In this document: positions 1 to 6,891 of the stretch, piece by piece
Position numbering within the stretch: the stretch's first letter is position 1
Layout: every line of letters starts with the position of its first letter
Source: Halioglobus sp.
GTDB lineage: Bacteria; Pseudomonadota; Gammaproteobacteria; Pseudomonadales; Halieaceae
Assembly (NCBI GenBank): GCA_028825045.1
Contig: JAPKAY010000037.1
Location: 1 to 38,375 of the forward strand
Length of the DNA stretch: 38,375 nt
Reading direction: 5' to 3'
Notes under the pieces: model-generated
The model's database searches: none
What the model saw: the letters and a program-made list of their open reading frames with translations, nothing else
What the model was told of the DNA's origin: nothing
Position numbers and translations under genes: made by a program

Positions 1-1
1 A

Positions 2-406
2 CTAACACGCGGCGATATCGATGCGGAACGAGAAACCTTGGTACGGGTGCAAACTATCAACGCGCTGCGCGATGTTCTTGGTACTCGCATAAAAGGGACC
101 GAGCCGGGCTGGTCGTACCGACGTGCGATGGAACGCATTGGCGCAGAAGGCAATGGCGCGGTAGTTCTGATCGGGCAAAATATAACTGCCGAGCAACAGC
201 TGGCAGATGTTCAGCAGTTTCCAACCGCGGCCGAAGCCGCAAGCCCGGACCGCCCTGCCGGAGTGCAAAACTACCGCGTCATTGGAACCGGGTCCCAAAT
301 CCTCAAGCGCCTGGGTGTGCGCAAGATGCGGCTGATGTCGGCTCCGATTCACTTCAATGCTTTGTCTGGGTTTAATCTTGAAGTGACGGACTTTATACAG
401 CCCTGA
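2..406 (+). CDS. ribB: RibB (3,4-dihydroxy-2-butanone 4-phosphate synthase), C-terminal degenerate GTP cyclohydrolase II-like domain, 5' truncated
   Basis: This is the last 134 codons of a gene that begins before the window. The frame is already open at base 2. The motif RGDID followed by LVRVQ matches the entry into the cyclohydrolase II half of RibBA proteins. The end, ILKRLGVRKMRLMS followed by FNLEVTDF, matches the usual RibA/RibBA C-terminus. The zinc-binding cysteines of a true cyclohydrolase II (normally in a GDVFGSLRCDCG-like stretch) are absent, and the sequence there reads LRDVLGTRIKG. By family knowledge such proteins act only as RibB in riboflavin synthesis, forming 3,4-dihydroxy-2-butanone 4-phosphate from ribulose 5-phosphate in the cytosol. 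The next gene is convergent, so no ribH follows directly. The family is fairly sure; the RibB domain itself is not visible. Confidence 0.85.
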   Translation, partial: LTRGDIDAERETLVRVQTINALRDVLGTRIKGTEPGWSYRRAMERIGAEGNGAVVLIGQNITAEQQLADVQQFPTAAEAASPDRPAGVQNYRVIGTGSQILKRLGVRKMRLMSAPIHFNALSGFNLEVTDFIQP

Positions 407-611
407 GCAATACGGATGAGAACCCGCCAACGAGCAAGCGTAAACGAGCCCCCTATACCTCTATTGTCCTGGCAACACTCCTGATTGCCCAACCGAGTTC
501 GGGCATCGGGGTCTAACCTCTAATCTTCGTTAAAGAAGCTAGAAATCTATACGGCAGAGGTACTAGGTCCGCCGGGCTACCTCAGACTATGAGTTATCCC
601 GCGAAAAAACA
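407..611. other. Convergent intergenic gap between ribB and the SGNH gene
   Basis: No gene or convincing terminator was seen in these 205 bases. Short inverted matches exist (for example ccga-gt-tcgg near 494) but none is followed by a T run. GC drops from here towards the right. Confidence 0.4.
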
Positions 612-1739
612 TTAGCCACGTTTGGCGAGGTTATCAAACAGACTGGCAAACCAGACAGCATAAGCAGGCTGGAAATCCTGGGTTACATGCGCTCGATCAC
701 TATAATGATGATAAGACACTCTGACATAGTCGGCCGGCAAGAGAAAAAGTGGGGCTCCCAACTCTTCCTCTAACTGTCGAACTTCATTCTCGGCAGGCTC
801 GGGCCTTAGAACAGATGGTAGAATGTAGAACCCAACTTTTACACTGTGCTTAGCGCCAAGTGCCACAATGCGCCGATAATAATCCAGACTTCTCTCTCTC
901 CCTTCGTGCTGAGTCCACAATGGAACCTTCTGAATCCAGGAACTTTGTATCAACTGAAGCATTGAATTATTTCCCTCATATGTCTTGAGCAAACCGTCTA
1001 GCGTTCCAACGGTATTAGCGGGGATATCTGGGGTAACTTTCTCAATTTCGCTTGCCAGCATCTGCTTAAATGAAATCACCTCGTCCACTTTCGAGACGTC
1101 CCAATAGTCATTCGAATTTTCAGTCGCGCAGTTATCACCCTCGGGAACAGTAAATTGGTAATCTGCGACCAGTAATTTTCCCAGACTCCGGTCAATATGC
1201 CGAATGAACAAGTGCAGAAAGTCACTGATTGCGAATATCTTGTGTCGCACAAAACTCCAGGAATCCAACACGTCAAGATAAATATATAACGGTGCGATAT
1301 CAGCCGTAAACGGGTGCACGTAACGTGGTTTTTTGCCCAGACTCGCTATTGCAGTTACTTCAATCAAGGCAACTTTTGGAGCCGTGTTATTAGCCAGATA
1401 ATCCCGGAAATAAAAATAGTTTAGCCCTGGATTGCCCAACGCAGTCCCGAATACAAAAAACTCTGGCCGTTGACCGTGGACAATATTATACGCCTGCTCT
1501 GCCAGGTCTGTGTCCAGCGCTCTAAAAGTTGGAGACGAACCCAAAAAGAGAGCATCTATATTTGACGTCCCCGAATAGATCCGATCGTGGTAACACGCGT
1601 AATTGCGCATAGTATCAAGCCGCTCATTTGGTGAAGGGTCGGCAAAACGCATGCTGGGCTGAAATGAGATGTACAGGTAAGCCAGCCCAGTAAGCAAGAC
1701 TGTAAGAAGAGAGGCGATCTTTACTATTTTCATTTTCAC
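612..1739 (-). CDS. Membrane-anchored SGNH/DltD-like protein, partner of the MBOAT
   Basis: This 375-residue protein has an N-terminal hydrophobic anchor (about residues 7-25) and a long extracytoplasmic part. An SGNH-hydrolase block I-like motif, LFLGSSPTFRAL, has its candidate serine at about residue 69. A block V-like DxxH (DRAH) lies at residues 348-351, near the C-terminus. DltD, AlgJ and AlgX have the same layout and act outside the membrane with an MBOAT to pass an acyl or aminoacyl group to a polymer. It is the last gene of a minus-strand run, 33 bases after the 54-residue microprotein gene and close behind the MBOAT. The first codon is GTG with an AGG about 10 bases upstream; an ATG two codons later is an alternative. 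No exact orthologue was recognised, so the transfer role is inferred from fold and context. Confidence 0.65.
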   Translation of the reverse strand: MKMKIVKIASLLTVLLTGLAYLYISFQPSMRFADPSPNERLDTMRNYACYHDRIYSGTSNIDALFLGSSPTFRALDTDLAEQAYNIVHGQRPEFFVFGTALGNPGLNYFYFRDYLANNTAPKVALIEVTAIASLGKKPRYVHPFTADIAPLYIYLDVLDSWSFVRHKIFAISDFLHLFIRHIDRSLGKLLVADYQFTVPEGDNCATENSNDYWDVSKVDEVISFKQMLASEIEKVTPDIPANTVGTLDGLLKTYEGNNSMLQLIQSSWIQKVPLWTQHEGRERSLDYYRRIVALGAKHSVKVGFYILPSVLRPEPAENEVRQLEEELGAPLFLLPADYVRVSYHHYSDRAHVTQDFQPAYAVWFASLFDNLAKRG

Positions 1740-1772
1740 AATCGAAAGACCTTTATCAAGTTCAGGAAGAAC

Positions 1773-1937
1773 TCAATAGCTTGCGTACTTGGGCACCGCA
1801 ATACCTAGACCAGTAGAGTAGAGGTACTGATGGACAAAATAAGTCCAGCCTGCGGCGGACAACAATAGGTACAAAAACGCCTCTTTGTCACTCACATGAC
1901 AGAGCTCGGCAAGTGCTCGAATTTTCATTTTGATCAT
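1773..1937 (-). CDS. 54-residue single-span membrane microprotein, DltX-like in position and layout
   Basis: This small ORF was found by reading the gap between the MBOAT and SGNH genes. Its ATG follows the MBOAT TAA after one base (TAA-T-ATG), which indicates translational coupling, and it ends 33 bases before the SGNH start. The product starts MIKMKIRALAELCHVSDKEA (charged, probably cytoplasmic), has one hydrophobic span (about residues 21-40, FLYLLLSAAGWTYFVHQYLY), and ends in a short tail, STGLGIAVPKYASY. In Gram-positive dlt operons DltX is a roughly 50-residue single-span protein beside DltB, with an aromatic C-terminal FxYxxF motif. The YASY ending here is similar in style. There is no detectable sequence homology by eye, so the DltX comparison rests on size, topology, aromatic tail and position. 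A chance ORF is the alternative but is unlikely given the coupling. Confidence 0.6.
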   Translation of the reverse strand: MIKMKIRALAELCHVSDKEAFLYLLLSAAGWTYFVHQYLYSTGLGIAVPKYASY

Positions 1938-1938
1938 A

Positions 1939-3102
1939 TTACCACCCTGAAACTAGTGATTGTGCAAACGCCAGCGCTTCTGGGAGACCCGGCTGATTGG
2001 CAAATACTGACAAGAAAGACACCATACTGATAGTCAGAAGCCAGGATAGCAACATCCATAGCTTGGCGTTGACGCGCGATACAATAGATTTGTGTAGGGG
2101 TGAACCATTGAAAGTCATATAGGCCACTAACATCGAGCCGTGGCCCACACCCCAAACCAGATATTGAATATTGACTTGGTGCCACATTCCCACCAAGGCA
2201 AAAGCCAGAAAGATACTTACTCGAGGTTTTCGCAAGGAGAGCATCAGAGGCAGGTATATCTGCGTGGTAATAAATTTTGACAGAGACAGGTGCCACCTCT
2301 GCCAGAAATTTTGGATATTGGTGGCCAGGAACGGGTACCTGAAATTTTCGGGGATTTCGAAACCAAAAAACAGACCCAAGCCAATAGCTATCTGCGTGTA
2401 ACCAGCAAAGTTTGCGTACAAAAGCAAGAAAAGCAGGAGCATTACGAGGTAAGCTGAAAAACCATCCATGGCCGCCCAGTCCACCACAAATAGTACGCTC
2501 GACCATTGAATGATTGGCATAGCAAGGAAAGAAATAATAGTCGGCACAAAATATAGGGCGAAGATGCCAATACCTATCCGCATGAGCCCCAGAAGGTAGT
2601 TATTGAGTAGCGGCCTGTCCAGCGCTGCACTGCGAGAAAATGCTTCCTGCGCACAAATCGGACCTGCAGGAAATATGGGAAAAAACAGCGCGATAACGAA
2701 GAACTCTTCAAGTCTCACCCGTTGATCCCGGGCCGCTGCCGTACGCAACGCCAAATACAACCTCAGTATGTAAAAAGACATTCCAAACTGCACAAGTGCG
2801 TTACTAAACGGATCAGTAGCGACCAATATGTCTTCATAGCTAAAGACCATCAGCAGGGCGATCAGGCTAAAGGGGCCGTATTTCTTCCAGATTCCATTTC
2901 GCCGACCTAGCAGATAGAGAATCCAGGCAAATATTCCAGCGGCTCCAGCAGCAAATGCTGCTATGGGGTGATGCGCCAGGATGATAAAAAAGGACAAAGC
3001 AGCCACCCACCCCATTCGAAGGCGCACTTTTGCCTGCGGTATCAAATGATAGATGGCGGACCCGAGGAGTGTAAGAAATATTGCAGTGGTAATTTCCAGC
3101 AT
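1939..3102 (-). CDS. MBOAT-family membrane-bound O-acyltransferase (DltB/AlgI-like)
   Basis: This is a 387-residue polytopic membrane protein, somewhat shorter than the AlgI/PatA group (about 450-500). MBOAT hallmarks are visible: FWQRWHLSLSKFITTQIYLP at about residues 266-285 (candidate His271), GMWHQVN with His308, and GVGHGSML with His321. MBOATs carry an acyl or aminoacyl group from a cytoplasmic donor through the membrane to an envelope polymer. The usual WHG is WHQ here. The start ATG has no strong Shine-Dalgarno. Upstream by 143 bases lies the amino acid:carrier-protein ligase gene. Directly downstream are the coupled microprotein gene and the SGNH gene. The family is sure. The donor (aminoacyl carrier protein) is inferred from the neighbours. 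Confidence 0.9.
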   Translation of the reverse strand: MLEITTAIFLTLLGSAIYHLIPQAKVRLRMGWVAALSFFIILAHHPIAAFAAGAAGIFAWILYLLGRRNGIWKKYGPFSLIALLMVFSYEDILVATDPFSNALVQFGMSFYILRLYLALRTAAARDQRVRLEEFFVIALFFPIFPAGPICAQEAFSRSAALDRPLLNNYLLGLMRIGIGIFALYFVPTIISFLAMPIIQWSSVLFVVDWAAMDGFSAYLVMLLLFLLLYANFAGYTQIAIGLGLFFGFEIPENFRYPFLATNIQNFWQRWHLSLSKFITTQIYLPLMLSLRKPRVSIFLAFALVGMWHQVNIQYLVWGVGHGSMLVAYMTFNGSPLHKSIVSRVNAKLWMLLSWLLTISMVSFLSVFANQPGLPEALAFAQSLVSGW

Positions 3103-3245
3103 TAGTCTACGTCAACTCGATCGATGAGGCTGGGTGAAGTGTATGTTCAGTTGTACAAGGAATAGCCATATGGAGTGCTCGCCGAGAGTATCGTAGCGGG
3201 CACCTGAATTTGACTAATCGCATTGAAAAGCATCCCCCGGGGAGC
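3103..3245 (-). other. Gap between ligase and MBOAT genes, with a possible 28-codon ORF
   Basis: In these 143 bases an ATG at complement 3231-3233 opens a 28-codon ORF ending at 3147, preceded by a G-rich stretch (CCCCGGGGG). The product has no hydrophobic span and ends PYGYSLYN. Nothing else marks it as a gene. The gap may hold an internal promoter or only a leader for the MBOAT gene. Confidence 0.25.
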
Positions 3246-4433
3246 CTAGAGTCCTAAATCTTTTGTTACCTGCTCAGGCCAGGCAGAAACATTGATCCCC
3301 AGTTGGGTAAACAATCCAAACAATAGACGATCGTACCCCCAGCCGACACAGCCAGAGGCTATTTTATTTGCCGACAATTCATCCTCCTGCTCACCGCTTT
3401 GCTGAATATTGAAAGAAGAAACCAGAGAGCGCTGGTGGTTGTTAAATGAGGCGCATGCCAGGCTACCCCCAGGGATTGGCAGCCGCAGCTCGCGCTTGAG
3501 AGCAAACATATTCTGAAACGCGCGTTTGGATGTCGCCGAGTTGGAAAAGAATGGATCGTTTGCAGTCACCACCTGGTAAGAAACTCCCCACCTTTCAAGG
3601 GTGTCGGTGGTTATCGACAGCAAATGGTCGAGAGATTCTACAATAGATTTTTCTTCTCGGTCGAACTGGATGTACTCACGCATCCAGTACATACGCAATC
3701 GCTGCATACCGTGCGTATCATGCACTTCATATCGGGAGCACTGGTTGATCGCAGTGACTTTAAGCGGCAGCACTACCGCCGAGTCCTTGCGAGCTTCAAA
3801 GCAATGATGGCAGACCGTTGGACTCAGCACCCAGCCGGGATTTTGCAAATGTCCATCAGCCGATTCCTGAAAGACAGCGCCATCACGTGCAGCCTGCAGT
3901 GAATCCAGGCTGGTTTTGAGAGGCGCAACAAAATAAGCGTGCTGCGCCAGCGTGTCGAAATAGCCTGCGCGCAATAGACTCTCGCTCTCAACTGCCGGTG
4001 GATACAGTTCCTGTTGTGCACCGAGATCAAGGCAGTGACGTCGAAAAAAGTCATCAACTGCATGAAATACTTCCGCCAGCATTCCTGAGTAAGCCAACTT
4101 GCCATGGCCCGTTGGGAACAAGACACCCTGCGCTACAAGGTCCTCATAAATGCCGTCGTTTAAGTCGTATTTTCCTTCAAAAGACTGCAGACACTGCTCA
4201 CTCACGCGCTCATGATCGACCTGCGCGGCTACCAATGCATCCAGTGCAGCCCGCGTTATCTGCTCCATAGATCGTTTTGGCACACCATCAACAATCAGGG
4301 TGTCAGCGATGAGCTTAGTCTTATATTCAGCACCCAGGTAATAGGGCAGGCTTTCCAGAAAAGTTTTATAGACGGGTGACCCAGCCTCCAGACTAAAGCC
4401 AAGGGGTATCTTCAGTGATTTCAGGTCGGGCAT
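3246..4433 (-). CDS. Amino acid:[carrier protein] ligase, class II seryl-tRNA synthetase-like
   Basis: The predicted role is to activate an amino acid with ATP and load it onto the phosphopantetheine of a carrier protein, not onto tRNA. Class II features are visible. A motif 2-like pair lies in CSRYE (Arg234, Glu236) followed by MYWMREYIQFDRE. Motif 3 is ASGCVGWGYDRLLFGLF with Arg369. Candidate zinc ligands are Cys208 (SPTVCHHC), Glu253 (MREY) and Cys362 (SGCVGW). The Cys-to-Glu spacing of 45 equals what is remembered for the Bradyrhizobium enzyme, where the ligands are Cys131, Glu176 and Cys279. No tRNA-binding coiled coil is present. At 395 residues it is longer than typical family members, with an extra N-terminal 75-100 residues. 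The next gene upstream, 4 bases away, encodes a carrier protein. Known enzymes use glycine or alanine; the substrate here is unknown. Confidence 0.82.
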   Translation of the reverse strand: MPDLKSLKIPLGFSLEAGSPVYKTFLESLPYYLGAEYKTKLIADTLIVDGVPKRSMEQITRAALDALVAAQVDHERVSEQCLQSFEGKYDLNDGIYEDLVAQGVLFPTGHGKLAYSGMLAEVFHAVDDFFRRHCLDLGAQQELYPPAVESESLLRAGYFDTLAQHAYFVAPLKTSLDSLQAARDGAVFQESADGHLQNPGWVLSPTVCHHCFEARKDSAVVLPLKVTAINQCSRYEVHDTHGMQRLRMYWMREYIQFDREEKSIVESLDHLLSITTDTLERWGVSYQVVTANDPFFSNSATSKRAFQNMFALKRELRLPIPGGSLACASFNNHQRSLVSSFNIQQSGEQEDELSANKIASGCVGWGYDRLLFGLFTQLGINVSAWPEQVTKDLGL

Positions 4434-4437
4434 TGGC

Positions 4438-4677
4438 TCAGGGCTGTGTCTTTAGGTATTCGAGTATATTGGGCACAGAGGTCAGGTTGGCCGCATCCAG
4501 GCCGTCTATGCGTATATTGAACTCATTCTCCAAAGCCATAATCATTTCCAGGAACGTCAGCGAAGTCCAACCATCCACGTCATCCATTGTAGCAGTAGCA
4601 TGGAACGTCGTGAAGTGCTCCTCTCCCAGCATGACCCGGAAGATACCCTCTATCCGAACATAAATGTCATCGCCCAT
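4438..4677 (-). CDS. Acyl/aminoacyl carrier protein
   Basis: This is a 79-residue acidic protein of carrier-protein length. The attachment serine is probably Ser39 in VDGWTSLTFLEM, followed by a helix with ALENEFNIRID, as in DltC and in the partner proteins of amino acid:carrier-protein ligases. It would carry an aminoacyl thioester on phosphopantetheine in the cytosol. Its ATG lies inside the end of the sulfotransferase gene (11-base overlap), and the ligase gene starts 4 bases after its stop, so the three genes are almost surely co-translated. The tight pairing with the ligase marks it as that enzyme's substrate, not as the housekeeping fatty-acid ACP, which normally sits with fabD, fabG and fabF. 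Confidence 0.85.
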   Translation of the reverse strand: MGDDIYVRIEGIFRVMLGEEHFTTFHATATMDDVDGWTSLTFLEMIMALENEFNIRIDGLDAANLTSVPNILEYLKTQP

Positions 4678-5506
4678 AACTGTACCCTAATCGATCCATG
4701 ACGCTCCCGGCGAAGCAATGAAAGTGCGTTCTCTGAGACTCTGACCAGCTATCGTAAGCAGGAAGCGCATAGGACTTTCGAGCATTGACCACTGACGATA
4801 AAAGAACGTTTTCTACATCCTGGGACAGCTCGTTCTCGAAGCCGAGAAAGCCCCTGATTTCAGAATAAACACGCAGGGCATCTGTCACAAAGTCCTCAAA
4901 TCTCACCACCATCCACCGGTCAGAATCTATCTCTACCAGAGAATCCATAATTATTGTGTTTGTTTCCGCCCAAAGCCATACATTTTTTTCAAAAACGCCC
5001 CACGTTTCCCACTTTTTTGCTTCCGAGGAGCCGCGCCGCGGTTGAAGTCGTCCCAGCGAGATATAGCGCTCGACAGAGCTCAGCTCTTTTTCTGCAGGTG
5101 GCCAACCAACTGGCGCCTCGTCCTCACCTTCCAGGATGCTCGCAGAACGCACAAAACTTTTCCCATCGCGCACCAGTATTACAAACTTTGCGGCGGGAAA
5201 TCTCACCGATAATGGTTCCAAAAAAGGACAATTGTTGTACGCGATATCGCCAAAAGATGAGACTCCCTCGAGTGACAACTGATCTATCACGCCACGCTTC
5301 GCGTCGACAATATCACGCGCTTTTTCGGGGTTCTCATAGGCAATTCTATTTTCAAGGGTCAAGAAGGGCAATAGTTGCTCACCTGAGGACTCCCTATACC
5401 GGAATTTTCCCTCATGGACACAAGTGCATTCTGCCTCTGCGTTCAAAACATTGGCTAGGTGCATGGTTGCTGTTCGACCTGTACTGGCCCCAAAAAACAG
5501 ATTCAT
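4667..5506 (-). CDS. Sulfotransferase-fold protein (PAPS-dependent family)
   Basis: This 279-residue protein has an N-terminal P-loop-like 5'-phosphosulfate-binding element (FFGASTGRTATMHL, residues 4-17) and a later 3'-phosphate-binding element, FVILVRDGKSFVRSA, with the Arg...Ser pair typical of sulfotransferases. RFEDFV resembles the family's later RYEDL stretch. It would transfer sulfate from PAPS to a hydroxyl or amine, possibly on a glycan or lipid. It is the first gene of the run sulfotransferase, carrier protein, ligase, and overlaps the carrier gene by 11 bases. A sigma70-like promoter lies upstream. No Shine-Dalgarno is evident before the ATG. Its link to the aminoacylation genes could mean one polymer carries both groups, but the acceptor is unknown. 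Confidence 0.7.
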   Translation of the reverse strand: MNLFFGASTGRTATMHLANVLNAEAECTCVHEGKFRYRESSGEQLLPFLTLENRIAYENPEKARDIVDAKRGVIDQLSLEGVSSFGDIAYNNCPFLEPLSVRFPAAKFVILVRDGKSFVRSASILEGEDEAPVGWPPAEKELSSVERYISLGRLQPRRGSSEAKKWETWGVFEKNVWLWAETNTIIMDSLVEIDSDRWMVVRFEDFVTDALRVYSEIRGFLGFENELSQDVENVLLSSVVNARKSYALPAYDSWSESQRTHFHCFAGSVMDRLGYSYGR

Positions 5507-5578
5507 ATCAATGTAACGTACTATTATCCGAAACGATTACTATTGCGGCATCTCACTAAGGCATACCCAGTTACAACA

Positions 5579-5607
5579 ACTATAAGTGACTATACCACGG
5601 TTGCCAA
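5579..5607 (-). promoter_or_regulatory. Predicted sigma70-type promoter for the sulfotransferase-carrier-ligase operon
   Basis: On the minus strand, TTGGCA (complement of 5602-5607) and TATAGT (complement of 5579-5584) are separated by exactly 17 bases, close to the TTGACA/TATAAT consensus. It would give a leader of roughly 65 bases before the sulfotransferase ATG at 5506. The rest of the 262-base gap (5507-5768) shows no gene. Confidence 0.55.
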
Positions 5608-5768
5608 TTGCCATACGTTACATAGCGCCTCTGATGGTCAACCGTGTCACCCATAGCGGTGCTCGTTTGATTGTAAAAAAAATGCCTAGGTGTTGGCGTT
5701 CGCAGAATCATCTGCAAAGTGATTCCATGTCTTTTCGGAGCGCTAAAGCGGTACCCTTTCCGTGCGGA

Positions 5769-6575
5769 CTAGCGCTGCACCCGGCGCATTTCCTTGGCAA
5801 ACCGCTTTCCAAGAAGCATCATACTTTGAGAGTCAAAGTGTACTTGCCAATAATCGAAGGTTGTCAGCCCCTCTGAGCTGACAAACCCTGCATTTGCAAC
5901 GTTTTTCGGTAATTTGGCTATGTGCTCATTTATTTCAGGGGCGCTTTTTATCTGACCCGCGACAAAGGGTAGGTTAGGCATATCCAGACTAGCGCGTAGA
6001 TGTGCGATAAACGCTATGAGCCTACGCAGGTACCTTCTTGTGTCATTCTTATCGGACCCCCCCTGAAGCCATAGCACCCCCCTCAAGGTACCTTGTTTCA
6101 TTGCAGCTCGCGTGCGCTTCACGGTCTCGTTGAACAACAACGAGTCCCGTTGCCATTGTCTGATACTGGTACCTCCCCGCGCATTTACCACAAGACCAAT
6201 CGGCTGATCCGGATCCTCGGTGACCATGTTTTTAGCAAACGCGTAACCGGGACCCAATAGCTGCTCGACCTCGGGTATTCGAATTGTGGAGTATCGATTT
6301 AAAGGATGTATTGCCGGCTCCCATTCATCACTATCATTGAACAATAGAATATTGGGTGATGGCTCCTCTTCAAGCTCACCAAATGGAGTTCGACCCGCCA
6401 TATTTGATTGACCAATAAGTAGATATATATCCAGACCTTTCTCAATATGCTCGTCTCGGGGTACGGTAGAGCATCCAGTGAGAATCACTAGTAAGAGGGC
6501 GGCACCAACTTGGAAACGAGATACGCGATGGTTTCTTTGATTAGCTTCTTTATGCGGGCAAAGTAGCATTTTCAT
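5769..6575 (-). CDS. Lipoprotein with SASA/CE6-type carbohydrate esterase domain
   Basis: This is a 268-residue precursor with an unusually long positively charged N-terminus, a hydrophobic stretch and a lipobox (LTGC, Cys35), so it is probably anchored to a membrane on the periplasmic side. The mature part begins IYLLIGQSNMAGR, the hallmark nucleophile motif (Ser57) of the sialate O-acetylesterase/acetylxylan esterase group. A VVNARGGTSI block and an HFDSQ...G.R.A ending (His246) also fit. Two positions are unusual: the block normally reading WxQGExD is WLQGGSD, and the usual Asp three residues before the His is Trp (an Asp lies at -5). It is separated by 262 bases and a predicted promoter from the downstream operon. 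It may deacylate the same surface polymer, but that is inference. Confidence 0.72.
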   Translation of the reverse strand: MKMLLCPHKEANQRNHRVSRFQVGAALLLVILTGCSTVPRDEHIEKGLDIYLLIGQSNMAGRTPFGELEEEPSPNILLFNDSDEWEPAIHPLNRYSTIRIPEVEQLLGPGYAFAKNMVTEDPDQPIGLVVNARGGTSIRQWQRDSLLFNETVKRTRAAMKQGTLRGVLWLQGGSDKNDTRRYLRRLIAFIAHLRASLDMPNLPFVAGQIKSAPEINEHIAKLPKNVANAGFVSSEGLTTFDYWQVHFDSQSMMLLGKRFAKEMRRVQR

Positions 6576-6891
6576 AGTGTTTCCGCTAGGCAGATGGAAT
6601 GCTCAGAAGATCCCGTCAAAATTTCTGGCGCCGTATAACGAAGGCTTTGTATTGGCGGGATTAGCCAACCGCTCTACCAACAGTACACAAATTGATAGAT
6701 GATTTCCATGTCCCAAAAAGGACGTACCGAATGGCGCCAAACAAACCAGCACCATCGGAGATCAGCTTTCTTGAATACTAGTCACAGGCTCACGCGCCTT
6801 CAACAATCACAGTTCCAAGAACAGGCACAATCATCAACGTCCCGTCCATTCTTTCACAGACTTTGACTATCGCCCGAACACTCTGTGGAAA
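6576..6891. other. Intergenic gap at the boundary of the low-GC island
   Basis: These 316 bases between the esterase lipoprotein gene and the crotonase cluster hold no supported gene. A 6-base inverted pair (CACAGA 6855-6860, TCTGTG 6882-6887) lies just downstream of the crotonase stop, without a T run. A tRNA D-arm-like stretch near 6652-6685 was examined and not accepted. This is the likely border between the envelope island and the catabolic cluster. Confidence 0.4.

Noticed and set aside
6652..6685. A tRNA-like stretch on the minus strand (TTGGTAGAGC, as in D-arms)
   Set aside because: No matching acceptor stem, anticodon arm or T-arm could be laid out around it. At most a chance match or an old remnant.
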